Shown: positions 1-10,057, counted from the first letter of the stretch. The stretch is DNA of 64,000 nt from Kushneria phyllosphaerae (GCF_900312995.1 NZ_ONZI01000003.1:434001-498000); one strand, 5' to 3'. Notes: a model not told the origin generated them from the letters alone. Translations and numbers: made by a program.

Positions 1-1
1 G

Positions 2-1492
2 GGGCCGCTGCCATTACTGCTGGGCATGCTGACGGCCGTGGCCATCCTGATTGGATTTGCCGGCCCGACACTGTTGCGCCTCAAGCAGGTCAGCGCCCTC
101 AATGTGCTGCGTCGCGAGCTGGCACCGCTGCCTGCCGCCGGCTGGGTGATCATCCTTTGTGCCAGCCTCATGTTCGGGGCACTGCTGTGGCTTTATAGCG
201 GCGATCTCGTGCTGTCAGCCGGGCTGTTGATCGGTGGGCTGGTGACCCTGGTCGTACTGTGGGGTGTCGCCCAGGTGATGCTGTCGCTGCTGCTGCACGG
301 GGCAACGCTATTGCCACGGCACTGGCGCATGGGCAGCCGACAGCTGGCGCGGCGTCGACAGTCCAGCATTAGCCAAATTCTGGCTTTCGCCGTCACCTTC
401 GCCCTGATGGCGCTGATTGCATTGGTGCGCACGGACCTGATTGATGACTGGCAGTCGAAGCTGCCTGTTGATGCCCCCAATCAGTTTGCCATCAACATTC
501 AGCCCAGCCAGCGAGACGGGTTTATCAGCGCGCTGGATACCATTACCGATAGCCGCTCGGAGGTCTATCCGATCGTGCGTGGGCGACTGGTCGAGATCAA
601 TGGCGTGACCGCGCGAGATGCGGTGCCGGAAACGGCCCGCAACGATGGCAACCTGCGCCGTGAGATCAATCTGACCTGGGCGGCGACCATACCTGACAGC
701 AATACGCTGACGCAGGGCGCCTGGCTTTCAAACGACAATGATCAAAACGGGCAGACGGGGACGCGTGATGCGCCGGTGGGCGTCTCGGTCGCGGAAAGCA
801 TGGCGAAGGAGCTGTCTCTCGGGCTCGGTGACAGGCTGACGTTCGATATCGGCGGGCGCGAGATTACGGCCAGCATTACCAGTCTGCGCAAGGTAGATTG
901 GGAGTCGTTTCAGCCCAACTTCTTCGTGATTTTTCCGCCCGGGCCGCTGGCGCGCTTTAGTCACAGTTTCATCACCGCCTTTCATCTGCCGCTGAATCAG
1001 CAGCAGGCACTGGGGCCGCTGATACAGCAATATCCCTCGGTCTCGTTGCTGGACATCGACGCCATTTTGCAGCAGGTGCGTGATCTGCTGCGCCAGGTCT
1101 CAAGAGCCGTGGAACTGGTGTTGCTGTTCGTCCTGCTGGCCGGCATTGCCGTGTTGTATGCCGCGCTGACCGCCTCCCGACCGGCCCGTAGCCATGAATG
1201 GGCGCTGCTCAGGGTGTTCGGTGCTGGCGATCGACGGCTGGTGCGGACTCAACTGGCGGAGTTTGGCTGGCTCGGCTTTTGTAGCGGTCTGCTGGGGGCC
1301 ATGTTGGCAGAAGGTGTCAGCGCCATGCTGTATGGCGTCTGGCTGGACCTCGACGTGCGCGTGCATTTGAGTGTGTGGCTTTTAATGCCACTGGGTGGGG
1401 CAATTTTAATCGGCGGTATCGGGTATCTGCTCAGTACACCGCTGCGACGTCAGGCCCCGATGGAAAGTCTGCGGCTGCTGGGGGAAGGGTAG
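2..1492 (+). CDS. ybbP: ABC transporter permease, YbbP/FtsX family (5' truncated by window edge)
   Basis: The open frame runs from the first bases of the window without a convincing start, so only the C-terminal ~496 residues are present; YbbP-type permeases are about 800 residues. Visible hydrophobic segments near the beginning, then a periplasmic-looking stretch, then three C-terminal membrane segments with the FtsX-like pattern (an LFVLLAGIAVLYAALTAS segment, then EWALLRVFGAG). YbbP pairs with the ATPase YbbA, whose gene would be expected just upstream, outside the window. The substrate of this exporter-like system is unknown; membership in the FtsX/MacB superfamily is clear from the tail. 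Confidence 0.82.
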   Translation, partial: GPLPLLLGMLTAVAILIGFAGPTLLRLKQVSALNVLRRELAPLPAAGWVIILCASLMFGALLWLYSGDLVLSAGLLIGGLVTLVVLWGVAQVMLSLLLHGATLLPRHWRMGSRQLARRRQSSISQILAFAVTFALMALIALVRTDLIDDWQSKLPVDAPNQFAINIQPSQRDGFISALDTITDSRSEVYPIVRGRLVEINGVTARDAVPETARNDGNLRREINLTWAATIPDSNTLTQGAWLSNDNDQNGQTGTRDAPVGVSVAESMAKELSLGLGDRLTFDIGGREITASITSLRKVDWESFQPNFFVIFPPGPLARFSHSFITAFHLPLNQQQALGPLIQQYPSVSLLDIDAILQQVRDLLRQVSRAVELVLLFVLLAGIAVLYAALTASRPARSHEWALLRVFGAGDRRLVRTQLAEFGWLGFCSGLLGAMLAEGVSAMLYGVWLDLDVRVHLSVWLLMPLGGAILIGGIGYLLSTPLRRQAPMESLRLLGEG

Positions 1493-1528
1493 GCAAGACT
1501 CCTTTACGAGTCAGAACCATCGAATGAC

Positions 1529-1554
1529 ATACCCGGTCAAAAATGGCCGGGTAT
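1529..1554 (+). terminator. intrinsic terminator after the ybbP-like gene
   Basis: Perfect 8-bp stem ATACCCGG / CCGGGTAT with a 10-base loop, about 37 bases past the stop. The T-run after it is short, so termination may be partial. Confidence 0.55.
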
Positions 1555-1989
1555 TTCAGCATTTAAAGGCGGGAGAAACCAGACAGCGCAGAGCCGTTGA
1601 ATATCATTATTCAGATAATGGGGATGATGTCATTTCAGGCGTTTTTCTGATACATCATTGTTGGTTTTAGCGCTCTGTATATCAGTTAACAAGAATTAAA
1701 TAAGTAGTCATGGCAGGCTGATCAATTTGAAAGTTTACCAACTTCTTTAAGACGGTAAAAATAGCCGTGTAGTAAAATTCCATGTTGCACTACTTTAGTG
1801 CGTATCCGCTCCCTTTTGGTGCTGGAAACTCGTTTCTGCACAGTCGTCTCTGTTGTGCCTATATACATTCACACCGCTCTGAACGCCCTTCTTATAACAT
1901 CGTGGTTTTCAATTAACCGGGCCCAGAGAAGCCGTTGAATACCGGTCAGCCATCATGCACCGGTTCAAGGGTAGAGGTGATCACCTGCC
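1555..1989. other. A+T-rich intergenic stretch without a recognised gene
   Basis: About 430 bases, clearly more A+T-rich than the flanking genes, with no ORF of convincing codon use. It presumably holds the promoter of the following ATP-grasp gene, but no clear promoter or operator could be chosen by eye. Confidence 0.4.
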
Positions 1990-2988
1990 ATGACTCATGA
2001 GCGGGCTTTCGCCATTGGTGTTGATATCATCAAGGGGCATGAACGCATGAGAAAGCTGCGAAGCTTGATCTACCGGCTGTTTAAAAAAACACCGGATTTT
2101 ATCTATTTCAATCTGACCTATCTGCGCCTGCACGGTCGCTTTTGTAATTTCAGATCGCCTGAAAGTGTCAGTGAAAAGATCTTTCATCGGATGCGTTATC
2201 CGCATCCCTGTTTTTCGACACTGGCCGATAAAGTGGCGGTGCGAAGCTATATTACCGAGCGTGCTGGCGAGCGGTATCTGGTGCCCTTTGTCGGTGTTTA
2301 TGACACGATCACCGAGCGAGAATTGAGCCGCATTCAGGAGCCGTTTGTCATCAAGGCCAATCACAGCGCCGGGCAGGTGGCCGTGATTAAAAAACCCTGG
2401 CATACGGATATGTTTAAATTGGCCTGTGAGGCCAACCAATGGCTGGATTACGACTACGCAGGCCTGCACCGGGAAAAGCATTACCGCGCCATAAAGCCGC
2501 AGCTCGTGATTGAAAAGGCCCTGCTGATCGACGGAGAGGTTCCGGCGGATTACAAGGTGCTGGTGCTGAACAATGGCGATGAGCAGGAGATCTATATTCA
2601 GCTGATTGCCGGGCGCTTTACCGATATCCGCTGTCAGTTTTTCACCGAAGACTGGCAGATTGCCCCGTTCAACCGTCGTGGTTACAAGCCCCTGCAGGGG
2701 GAAGAGCTCAAGGCGCCTGCGTGTCTCGATGAAATGATTCAGGTGGCGAAGGCGCTTTCCGAGCCCTTCGGCTTCTGTCGCGTGGATTTCTTCGTGGTTG
2801 GCGAGCGCTGCTATGTGGGAGAACTGACCTTTACACCGGTGGCCGGAGAGTTCGTACTTGACCCGGTCAGCGCCGATATCGAGCTGGGGCGCAAGATCGG
2901 CTTCCCGGAAAACATCGATTTGACAAAGCCCCCCAGACAGTCTTTGGAAGCTTCCATGCCCCTCGCTGCAGAAAGCGTGCCGGCGTAA
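1990..2988 (+). CDS. TupA-like ATP-grasp protein
   Basis: About 332 residues. The signature of the TupA-like ATP-grasp family is visible: FVIKANHSAG near residue 118 (nucleotide/lysine loop), a W-L-D-Y motif, a Y-R-A-I-K-P-x-L-V-I-E-K segment, DYKVLVLN, and the C-terminal metal-binding FCRVDFFVV ... GELTFTPVAGE. Such proteins are ATP-dependent ligases found mostly in teichuronopeptide, capsule and exopolysaccharide loci; a modification of a polysaccharide with an amino-acid-like group is an inference. It stands alone between two terminators, 1.8 kb before the polysaccharide locus. The start is uncertain: ATG 1990 has AGAGGTGA 9 bases upstream, while ATG 2047 has AAGGGG with the same spacing. 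Confidence 0.75.
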   Translation: MTHERAFAIGVDIIKGHERMRKLRSLIYRLFKKTPDFIYFNLTYLRLHGRFCNFRSPESVSEKIFHRMRYPHPCFSTLADKVAVRSYITERAGERYLVPFVGVYDTITERELSRIQEPFVIKANHSAGQVAVIKKPWHTDMFKLACEANQWLDYDYAGLHREKHYRAIKPQLVIEKALLIDGEVPADYKVLVLNNGDEQEIYIQLIAGRFTDIRCQFFTEDWQIAPFNRRGYKPLQGEELKAPACLDEMIQVAKALSEPFGFCRVDFFVVGERCYVGELTFTPVAGEFVLDPVSADIELGRKIGFPENIDLTKPPRQSLEASMPLAAESVPA

Positions 2989-3011
2989 GCCAATATCGTA
3001 GTGAAAAACAA

Positions 3012-3042
3012 AAAACGGCAGCCTTTGCGGGCTGCCGTTTTT
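3012..3042 (+). terminator. intrinsic terminator after the ATP-grasp gene
   Basis: Perfect 12-bp stem (AAAACGGCAGCC with GGCTGCCGTTTT), 6-base loop and a T-run; A-run on the other side makes it potentially bidirectional. Confidence 0.88.
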
Positions 3043-3250
3043 GTTTCAGGTATCAGGAGCCTTTACGGAAAGGCTCGTGACAACCTCGCTTTTGATGTCT
3101 TTTTTCAGGATGTCGCTCTCGCATCCGAGATGGCCGCGTTTCAAGTGAAAGGCCCAAAAGCGTTGTGTATGATGACGGGCAACGTATTTTCTCCACGCGC
3201 CTGTGCAGCTTGTCTGGTGCGTTCTCAACCTTCTGGTATCGAGGAAGTTC

Positions 3251-4513
3251 ATGTTCACACGCGATATGACCATTGCCGGCTATGACGACGCCCTCTGGCA
3301 GGCCATGCAGCAGGAAAACGGCCGTCAGGAAGATCACATCGAGCTGATCGCCTCGGAAAACTACACCAGCCCGCGCGTCATGATCGCTCAGGGTTCTCAG
3401 CTGACCAACAAGTACGCCGAAGGCTATCCCGGCAAGCGCTACTATGGCGGCTGCGAGTTTGTTGACGTGGTCGAAGAGCTGGCCATTGCCCGTGCCTGCG
3501 AACTGTTTGGCTGTGATTATGCCAACGTGCAGCCGCATGCCGGCTCTCAGGCCAACAGCGCCGTGTTTCAGGCACTGGTCAAGCCGGGTGACACCATTCT
3601 GGGCATGAGCCTGGACGCGGGTGGCCACCTGACCCACGGTGCCAAACCCAACTTCTCCGGCAAGCACTATAACGCCGTGCAGTACGGGCTGAACGACCAG
3701 GGCCTGATCGACTATGACGAAGTCGCGCGTCTGGCCCGTGAGCATCAGCCGAAAATGATCATCGCCGGTTTCTCGGCCTACTCACAAATCATCGACTGGT
3801 CACGCTTTCGCGAGATCGCCGATGAAGTGGGGGCATGGTTTTTTGTCGACATGGCCCACGTTGCCGGTCTGGTGGCTGCAGGTGAATATCCCAGCCCGCT
3901 CAAGCATGCTCATGTGGTCACCACGACCACGCACAAGACCCTTCGTGGCCCGCGTAGTGGCCTGATCCTTTCCGCCGCGGGCGATGAAGACCTTTACAAG
4001 AAGCTCAACTCCGCCGTGTTCCCGGGCGGGCAGGGCGGCCCCCTGATGCATGCCATCGCCGCCAAGGCCGTCTGCTTCAAGGAAGCGCTGGAACCCGAGT
4101 TCAAGGCCTACCAGCAGCAGGTTGTCAAGAACGCCAAGGTCATGGCCGGTGTCTTCATGGAGCGCGGTTTTGACGTGGTCTCCGGCGGTACGGAAGATCA
4201 CCTGTTTCTGCTCTCGCTGGTCAAGCAGGGCCTGACCGGCAAGGACGCTGATGCCGCTCTTGGTCGCGCTCATATTACCGTCAACAAAAACGCCGTACCG
4301 GGCGACCCGCAAAGCCCGTTCGTCACCTCCGGTCTGCGTATCGGCACCCCTGCCGTGACCACGCGTGGCTTCAAGGAAGACGAATGTCGCGAGCTGGCCG
4401 GCTGGATCTGCGATATCCTTGATGCCATGCAAAAGGGTGACAGCGCTGATGCAGAAGAAACGGTGAAGAACCAGGTCGCAAAAGTCTGTGAAAGGCTTCC
4501 TGTCTATTCATGA
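3251..4513 (+). CDS. glyA: Serine hydroxymethyltransferase
   Basis: 420 residues, the normal bacterial length. Cytosolic PLP enzyme converting serine and tetrahydrofolate to glycine and 5,10-methylene-THF, the main source of one-carbon units. Near-identical motifs to the family are visible: [40 protein letters not shown] and the PLP-lysine loop [14 protein letters not shown]. The frame stays open upstream, but ATG 3251 is chosen because GAGGAAG lies just before it and [12 protein letters not shown] N-termini match the family. It is monocistronic, followed by a strong terminator. In enterobacteria glyA is controlled by PurR/MetR; no such site was identified here. Confidence 0.97.
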   Translation: MFTRDMTIAGYDDALWQAMQQENGRQEDHIELIASENYTSPRVMIAQGSQLTNKYAEGYPGKRYYGGCEFVDVVEELAIARACELFGCDYANVQPHAGSQANSAVFQALVKPGDTILGMSLDAGGHLTHGAKPNFSGKHYNAVQYGLNDQGLIDYDEVARLAREHQPKMIIAGFSAYSQIIDWSRFREIADEVGAWFFVDMAHVAGLVAAGEYPSPLKHAHVVTTTTHKTLRGPRSGLILSAAGDEDLYKKLNSAVFPGGQGGPLMHAIAAKAVCFKEALEPEFKAYQQQVVKNAKVMAGVFMERGFDVVSGGTEDHLFLLSLVKQGLTGKDADAALGRAHITVNKNAVPGDPQSPFVTSGLRIGTPAVTTRGFKEDECRELAGWICDILDAMQKGDSADAEETVKNQVAKVCERLPVYS

Positions 4514-4528
4514 GCCGCTAATTTTGTT

Positions 4529-4559
4529 AAAACAGCCACGCACACAGCGTGGCTGTTTT
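4529..4559 (+). terminator. intrinsic terminator after glyA
   Basis: Perfect 13-bp stem (AAAACAGCCACGC with GCGTGGCTGTTTT), 5-base loop, T-run within the 3' arm. Confidence 0.92.
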
Positions 4560-4766
4560 GTATCCAGGGGAAGCCTAATTCAGTGGTTTTTCTGGATTTA
4601 ATCGAGAGGATCTCGTGAAGATCGACCTTTGTCAGCAATTTTATTGCATAAAGCATGACCAAATCGTGTTTTAAAAAATTTTGTATTATTTCGTGGCGGT
4701 GTAAAAGCGAAGCGCACCTTTAATAAGCTAAATTTAAATGCATGCTGAATATTTTTTGAGGGAAAA

Positions 4767-5891
4767 ATGGCTGGCAAAGAAGAGACAAACAACTTGGAGA
4801 GTAACGAGATCGATCTCGTCGAACTTTTCAGGACGATACTGCGCGGTTGGAAAATCATTTTTGTTTCCCTGGTTTTTTTTACATGCGCAGGATTGCTTTA
4901 TGCTTTTTTAAAGACGCCTGTTTATCAGTCGTCAACTCGCATCATAACGGCCGATTCCGCAAATCTTGCTGCGCTTAATCAGTTTCAGTCGCCCTGGCAA
5001 GTCATGGGAAATGATTTGATCAAGCCGAATAATATTGGTCAGTATGAAAATTATAACGTTTCTCCAGATTATGCGCACTATAGATTTAAAGAGAGAGTGG
5101 GTAGTTCTCAGAATTTTCAGAAGTTTGCAATAGAGAGCGATTTAAAGCTGCAGAATACGAATTCGATTTTTTCAAACAGCTTTGATTTTAGTGAAAGCAA
5201 GAGTGGTGATTATAGTTCGCTGACAATTAGCTATCGCTATGCTGATGATACGCAAGGGGCGAACCTGTTGAATAATTACGTTGCCTGGACTGCTGGTCAG
5301 GTACGTAACGAGCTTGTTGATAATTTTGTTCAGTTCAATGATTTGAAAATTAATGAGCTCGAGTCGAAGCGGTCACTTTTGAAGGAAAAATTAATCAGTG
5401 AGCGTGAAGCAAGAATTTTTGAGCTTGAGCAAGCTATACAGACCGCACGTTTGTTGAATATAAAAGAACCTACAGTTCCTCAGGAGCTGGGACGTCAGCG
5501 TGGGTCTAACCAAGGACTTTATGCAGGTGTTCAAGGCAATGACTGGCAGCTTCCTCTCTATTTCATGGGGGTTAATGTCCTTGGCGCAGAAAAAGAAATA
5601 ATACAGCAACAATTGGATAAAGGGCTTTCCTCTGAAGAGATTCGTGATCTTGGTCAGAAAATCACAGAGCGTCAAAGAGTTGACAGATCATATAAAGAAA
5701 TATCGGGTGAGAGTAAGGAAAGGCAGTTGGCCGGCATAAAGGTTATAAATATTGTTGATGCTGCTTACAGGCCGGCCGAACCAATAGAACCCAATAAAAG
5801 AATGATACTCTTCCTGGCTATTTGCATTGGGGGAATGGCAGGCGTACTGGCTGTCATTGTGCGTAGATCAATAAGACTTAATAAGTCCTAG
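4767..5891 (+). CDS. wzz: Wzz-family polysaccharide chain-length determinant
   Basis: 374 residues. An N-terminal Wzz domain (IDLVELFRTILRGWK, then a membrane segment around residues 30-50, then the family-typical PVYQSSTRI) is followed by a long periplasmic helical part and a second membrane segment near residues 345-365, preceded by the Pro-rich motif PAEPIEPNKR. It has no cytoplasmic tyrosine-kinase domain, so it is of the O-antigen/Wzz rather than the Wzc type. It should set the modal chain length made by a Wzy polymerase. First gene of the polysaccharide locus; GAGGG lies 5 bases before the start. A+T-rich compared with glyA, suggesting acquired DNA. Confidence 0.82.
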   Translation: MAGKEETNNLESNEIDLVELFRTILRGWKIIFVSLVFFTCAGLLYAFLKTPVYQSSTRIITADSANLAALNQFQSPWQVMGNDLIKPNNIGQYENYNVSPDYAHYRFKERVGSSQNFQKFAIESDLKLQNTNSIFSNSFDFSESKSGDYSSLTISYRYADDTQGANLLNNYVAWTAGQVRNELVDNFVQFNDLKINELESKRSLLKEKLISEREARIFELEQAIQTARLLNIKEPTVPQELGRQRGSNQGLYAGVQGNDWQLPLYFMGVNVLGAEKEIIQQQLDKGLSSEEIRDLGQKITERQRVDRSYKEISGESKERQLAGIKVINIVDAAYRPAEPIEPNKRMILFLAICIGGMAGVLAVIVRRSIRLNKS

Positions 5892-5894
5892 GTA

Positions 5895-7148
5895 ATGATG
5901 GATTCGTCTTGTCTAAAAATTGTCAATGTTGCTCTGAGAGGAGCAACATTGGTCTCAAAGTTTTTTTTCATTTTTTTTCTGGCTTATTACCTTGAGCCTC
6001 ATGCGGTCGCATTGTATGGACTGTTAACAGTGACTGTCAGCTATTCACTGTATGCATTAGGGTTCGATTTTTATACTTATAGTACTAGAGAGTTGCTGGG
6101 CAACGTACAGGATCAATGGGCAAGACTGATAAGGGATCAGGGTGTCTTTTTCGCCTTGACGTACATTCTGGTTTTGCCGTTGTTGGCGCTTGTTTTTTTC
6201 TTTGAATTACTGCCATGGTTTTTAGCGCCGTGGTTTTTTATGCTGGTCATTGTCGAGCATCTCTCTCAAGAGTTAAATCGGTTATTAGTCGCTATTTCCA
6301 AACAGCTATTGGCAAGCGTGATACTTTTTTTGCGTTCAGGGTTGTGGGCAATAATAGCCGTTATATCCTTTTGGTTGTTTCCGCAAACCCGGTCACTGGA
6401 ATATGCTTTATCAGCCTGGGTTTTGGGGGCATTGATATCCTGCATCATTGGTATCGTAGCCTTGTCGGCGCTCGAAAGGAAAAATTTAAAGCAGTCTGTA
6501 GACTGGAAGTGGATCCGACGTGGTATAGCGGTCGCCGTACCTTTCTTGATAGCCACGTTGTCCATACGTGGCGTTTTTACTATTGATCGCTATTGGGTAA
6601 AGCTGATTGCGGGACAGGAAATACTGGCATCTTATGTGCTGTTTGCAGGGATCGCCAACGCTGTAACCTCATTTCTTGATGCTGGTGTCTTCGTTTTCTT
6701 GTATCCAAAAATTGTTAGTGCCTTTACAAGAAAAGACCAAAAAGATTTTGTCAGCGGGATGCGCTCCCTGCTTCTTCAGACGGTGCTGATTGCAACATTG
6801 CTGAGCCTTGCTGCTGCTATTTTGGTTCATCCATTGTTGTGGTGGTTAGGCAAGGATGTTTATAGCCAGAATGTCGGTATTCTTTATGTTGTTTTATTCG
6901 CGATAGTACTTTATGCGATAAGCATGGTGCCCCATTATGGGTTGTACGCCATGTCGAAAGACAGACATATAATATTCAGCCATCTGGTCGCATTGCCTCT
7001 TTTTGCGCTGTCAGCGCTGGTGTTTACCGGATTCACCAGTGTGTATGGTATACCGTTAGCATTATGCTTTGTTTTTCTCGCTATCTTGATTTACAAGGCC
7101 ATTGTTTATCAGCGCTGCAAGTCAAGACTTGAGTGGGCGAGCAGTTAA
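5895..7148 (+). CDS. wzx: Polysaccharide flippase, Wzx-like
   Basis: 417 residues, nearly all hydrophobic, with about 12 predicted membrane helices. The N-terminal GATLVSKFFFIFFLAYYL and the RGVFTIDRYWVKLIAG segment near residue 220 resemble the MATE/polysaccharide transport superfamily. Expected role: moving undecaprenyl-linked repeat units across the inner membrane. Starts 3 bases after wzz, so the two are co-translated; the second Met (5898) is an equally good start. A+T-rich like wzz. Confidence 0.78.
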   Translation: MMDSSCLKIVNVALRGATLVSKFFFIFFLAYYLEPHAVALYGLLTVTVSYSLYALGFDFYTYSTRELLGNVQDQWARLIRDQGVFFALTYILVLPLLALVFFFELLPWFLAPWFFMLVIVEHLSQELNRLLVAISKQLLASVILFLRSGLWAIIAVISFWLFPQTRSLEYALSAWVLGALISCIIGIVALSALERKNLKQSVDWKWIRRGIAVAVPFLIATLSIRGVFTIDRYWVKLIAGQEILASYVLFAGIANAVTSFLDAGVFVFLYPKIVSAFTRKDQKDFVSGMRSLLLQTVLIATLLSLAAAILVHPLLWWLGKDVYSQNVGILYVVLFAIVLYAISMVPHYGLYAMSKDRHIIFSHLVALPLFALSALVFTGFTSVYGIPLALCFVFLAILIYKAIVYQRCKSRLEWASS

Positions 7149-7185
7149 ACTCCAATCTCACAATTATTTGAACAGGTAAGTGTCA

Positions 7186-8184
7186 ATGTTTAATGATGCA
7201 TCAATACTCGTAACAGGTGGCACGGGCTCATTTGGTCATACCTTTATTCCCATGCTGCTGGAAAAATATAACCCCAAGAGGGTCATTATTTTCTCTCGCG
7301 ATGAGATGAAACAGTGGGAGATGGCCAAAAAGTTTGTTGGTGATGACCGGGTGCGCTTTTTTATCGGCGATGTCCGCGATCGCGAGCGCGTCTACCGAGC
7401 GCTGGATGGCGTTGACTATGTCGTCCACGCGGCAGCGACAAAAATCGTGCCTACTGCCGAGTACAACCCATTTGAATGCGTCAAGACCAACGTCACCGGC
7501 GCCATGAACCTTATCGATGCCTGTATCGATAAGGGCGTCAAGAAGGTAGTGGCACTGTCCACGGACAAGGCCAGCAGTCCCATCAATCTTTACGGTGCCA
7601 CCAAGCTGACCTCGGACAAGCTTTTTGTTGCAGGCAACTCTTATGCCGGTGGTCATGAGACCCGCTTTTCAGTGGTGCGCTATGGCAACGTCATGGGCTC
7701 ACGTGGGTCGGTCATTCCCTTTTTCATGTCGATCCGGGATAAGGGTGTGCTGCCGATTACCGATGATCGCATGACCCGGTTCATGATTTCTCTTGAAGAG
7801 GGCGTGGAGCTCGTCTGGCACGCCTTTGAAGATATGGAAGGGGGCGAAATTTATGTCAAAAAGATTCCTTCCATGAACGTGACGGATCTGGCCCGTGTGA
7901 TCGCGCCTGAAGCAAAGCAGGAAGTTGTGGGTATTCGCCCCGGCGAAAAACTGCATGAGCAGATGATTGGCTCGGAAGATGCGCACTATACCTATGAGTA
8001 TCCCGAGCACTTCAAGATCCTTCCGGCGATCAACAGCTGGGACAAGGATGCCAACCGAATCAAGGATGGCAAAAAAGTGCCTGAAGGGTTTGTATACGCC
8101 AGTGACAATAATAGCGAATGGATGAGCGATGAGACGCTCAAGGCCTGGATTGCTGAAAACTGGGAAAAGATCGGGAGCATCTGA
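7186..8184 (+). CDS. pseB: UDP-N-acetylglucosamine 4,6-dehydratase (inverting), PseB
   Basis: 332 residues. First step of pseudaminic acid synthesis: NADP-dependent C4,6-dehydration with C5 epimerisation of UDP-GlcNAc. Rossmann motif TGGTGSFG close to the N-terminus; AAATKIVPTAEYNP, NVTGA and STDKASSPINLYGATK are hallmarks of the inverting enzyme, including the Asp-Lys pair in STDK. C-terminal GIRPGEKLHEQMI is also typical. ATG 7186 is chosen over GTG 7180 because AGG lies 9 bases before it. Noticeably more G+C-rich than the two genes before it. Its stop overlaps the pseC start (TGATG). Confidence 0.95.
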   Translation: MFNDASILVTGGTGSFGHTFIPMLLEKYNPKRVIIFSRDEMKQWEMAKKFVGDDRVRFFIGDVRDRERVYRALDGVDYVVHAAATKIVPTAEYNPFECVKTNVTGAMNLIDACIDKGVKKVVALSTDKASSPINLYGATKLTSDKLFVAGNSYAGGHETRFSVVRYGNVMGSRGSVIPFFMSIRDKGVLPITDDRMTRFMISLEEGVELVWHAFEDMEGGEIYVKKIPSMNVTDLARVIAPEAKQEVVGIRPGEKLHEQMIGSEDAHYTYEYPEHFKILPAINSWDKDANRIKDGKKVPEGFVYASDNNSEWMSDETLKAWIAENWEKIGSI

Positions 8185-9344
8185 TGATTCCATATGGTCG
8201 CCAGGACATTACCGACGCCGATATCGATGCTGTTGTTCAGGTATTGAAATCAGACTATCTGACTCAGGGGCCGACGGTACCCGCTTTTGAAAAAGCGCTT
8301 GGGGATAAGGTCGGTGCCAAACATGCACTGGCCATGAACAGCGCCACTTCAGCGCTTCACCTGGCCTGTCTTGCACTTGATCTTGACGCAGGGGATTGGC
8401 TCTGGACCTCACCTGTGACTTTCGTTGCCTCTGCCAATTGTGGGCTTTACTGCGGCGCCCGTGTCGATTTCGTTGATATCGACGCCGAGACGTACAATAT
8501 CAGTCCGGATGCGCTCGAGAAGAAGCTGATAGAGGCAGAGCAACAGGGGCGACTTCCGAGCGTCGTAGTGGCGGTACACCTGAGTGGCCAGCCCTGTGAC
8601 ATGCAGGCCATCCATGCGCTGGGGCAGCGCTATGGGTTTCGCATCATCGAAGATGCCTCCCATGCGATTGGGGGCAAGTATCTGGGAGACTACATCGGCA
8701 ACGGTCGCTACAGCGATATTACGGTGTTCAGCTTCCATCCGGTCAAGATCATTACCTCGGCTGAAGGCGGAATGGCTGTCACCAACGACAGCGCCCTGTT
8801 CGAAAAGATGGCGCTGTTGAGAAGCCATGGCATTACGCGGGATGACGCTTCCATGCGCTCGGCGTCCCATGGGCCCTGGTACTACGAACAGATCGCACTC
8901 GGGTATAACTACCGGATGACCGAGCTGCAGGCCGCACTGGGGCTTTCACAGCTCGAACGGCTGGATGAGTATGTCGAGCGTCGTCACTCACTGGCGCGTC
9001 GATATAATGAAAAGCTGGCCGAGCTGCCGCTCAAGACGCCTTACCAGACCGACACCGGTTATTCGGCATTTCATCTCTATATCGTTCGGCTGGATCTCAC
9101 ACGCATTGCCACGGACCACCGAACCGTTTTCGAGTATTTGCGCGAGCAGGGCATCGGGGTCAATCTTCATTATATTCCGGTGCATCTGCAGCCTTACTAT
9201 GAAGACATGGGATTTGCTCAGGGCGATTTTCCGGCATCCGAAGCCTATTACCGGGAAGCCATCAGCCTGCCGCTGTACCCGGGGCTTGCCGAAAGCGATC
9301 AGGATGAGGTTATCCGCGTTCTGACGCAGGCAATTTCATCATGA
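8184..9344 (+). CDS. pseC: UDP-4-amino-4,6-dideoxy-N-acetyl-beta-L-altrosamine transaminase, PseC
   Basis: 386 residues. DegT/DnrJ/EryC1-type PLP aminotransferase that puts an amino group at C4 of the PseB product. Visible: N-terminal IPYGRQDITDADIDAVVQVL, FVASANCGLYCGA, EDASHAIGG, and the PLP-lysine segment SFHPVKIITSAEGGM near residue 190. C-terminal IHYIPVHLQPYY-like stretch matches the family. Overlaps pseB by one base and pseF by four, so the pse genes form a tightly coupled block. Confidence 0.95.
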   Translation: MIPYGRQDITDADIDAVVQVLKSDYLTQGPTVPAFEKALGDKVGAKHALAMNSATSALHLACLALDLDAGDWLWTSPVTFVASANCGLYCGARVDFVDIDAETYNISPDALEKKLIEAEQQGRLPSVVVAVHLSGQPCDMQAIHALGQRYGFRIIEDASHAIGGKYLGDYIGNGRYSDITVFSFHPVKIITSAEGGMAVTNDSALFEKMALLRSHGITRDDASMRSASHGPWYYEQIALGYNYRMTELQAALGLSQLERLDEYVERRHSLARRYNEKLAELPLKTPYQTDTGYSAFHLYIVRLDLTRIATDHRTVFEYLREQGIGVNLHYIPVHLQPYYEDMGFAQGDFPASEAYYREAISLPLYPGLAESDQDEVIRVLTQAISS

Positions 9345-10057
9345 CAGGCGTCGCGATCATTCCCGCCCGCGGGGGCAGCAAACGTATTCCGCGAAAGAAC
9401 ATCAAGGTCTTTTGCGGTGCACCGATGATCGCGCACTCGATCCGTGCTGCGCTTGCATGTCCGAGCATCGAGCGTGTTGTGGTATCGACCGATGATCAAG
9501 ACATTGCCGAGACCGCTCGTCAGTACGGGGCAGAAACACCCTTCATGCGGCCCGACGCGCTTTCCGATGACTTCACGGGGACAATACCGGTGATGGCTCA
9601 TGCCGCGCAGTGGCTCAAGGATCATGAAGCCCTGCCCGGGTTTGTCTGCTGTATCTATGCAACAGCGCCCTTTCTTTCTTCAGAATACCTGGAGCGCGGA
9701 TTGGCTCAGCTTCAAGGCAACAGCGATGCTGACTTCGCGTTTTCGGTCACCGATTACGCCTTTCCCATCCAGCGCGCCCTGAAAATGACCGAGACTGGCC
9801 GTGTCCAAATGTTCAACCCGGAACATTTCTCGACCCGCTCTCAGGATCTGGAAGAGGCATGGCACGATGCCGGTCAGTTCTACTGGGGCAGGGCAGAGGC
9901 CTGGCTCGAGCAGCGCCCTTTGTTCAGTCCGCGCGCTTGCCCGGTAAGGCTTCCGCGTCACCGGGTGCAGGATATCGATACCCCGGACGATTGGGTGCGC
10001 GCCGAATGGCTTTTCAAGGCGATGCAGGCAGAATGCGAACATGGGGCGAGTTCATGA
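9341..10057 (+). CDS. pseF: Pseudaminic acid cytidylyltransferase, PseF
   Basis: 238 residues. Activates pseudaminic acid with CTP to CMP-Pse. The CMP-nonulosonate synthetase motif IPARGGSKRIPRKNIK is at the N-terminus, followed by VVVSTDDQDIAE, and the C-terminal RLPRHRVQDIDTPDDW is typical of PseF. Overlaps pseC and pseG through ATGA junctions. Confidence 0.94.
   Translation: MTGVAIIPARGGSKRIPRKNIKVFCGAPMIAHSIRAALACPSIERVVVSTDDQDIAETARQYGAETPFMRPDALSDDFTGTIPVMAHAAQWLKDHEALPGFVCCIYATAPFLSSEYLERGLAQLQGNSDADFAFSVTDYAFPIQRALKMTETGRVQMFNPEHFSTRSQDLEEAWHDAGQFYWGRAEAWLEQRPLFSPRACPVRLPRHRVQDIDTPDDWVRAEWLFKAMQAECEHGASS

Noticed and set aside
4690..4702. GTGGCGGTGT before wzz as an ops/JUMPstart element for RfaH
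   Set aside because: Only part of GGCGGTAGCGTG is matched and the longer JUMPstart sequence is absent.
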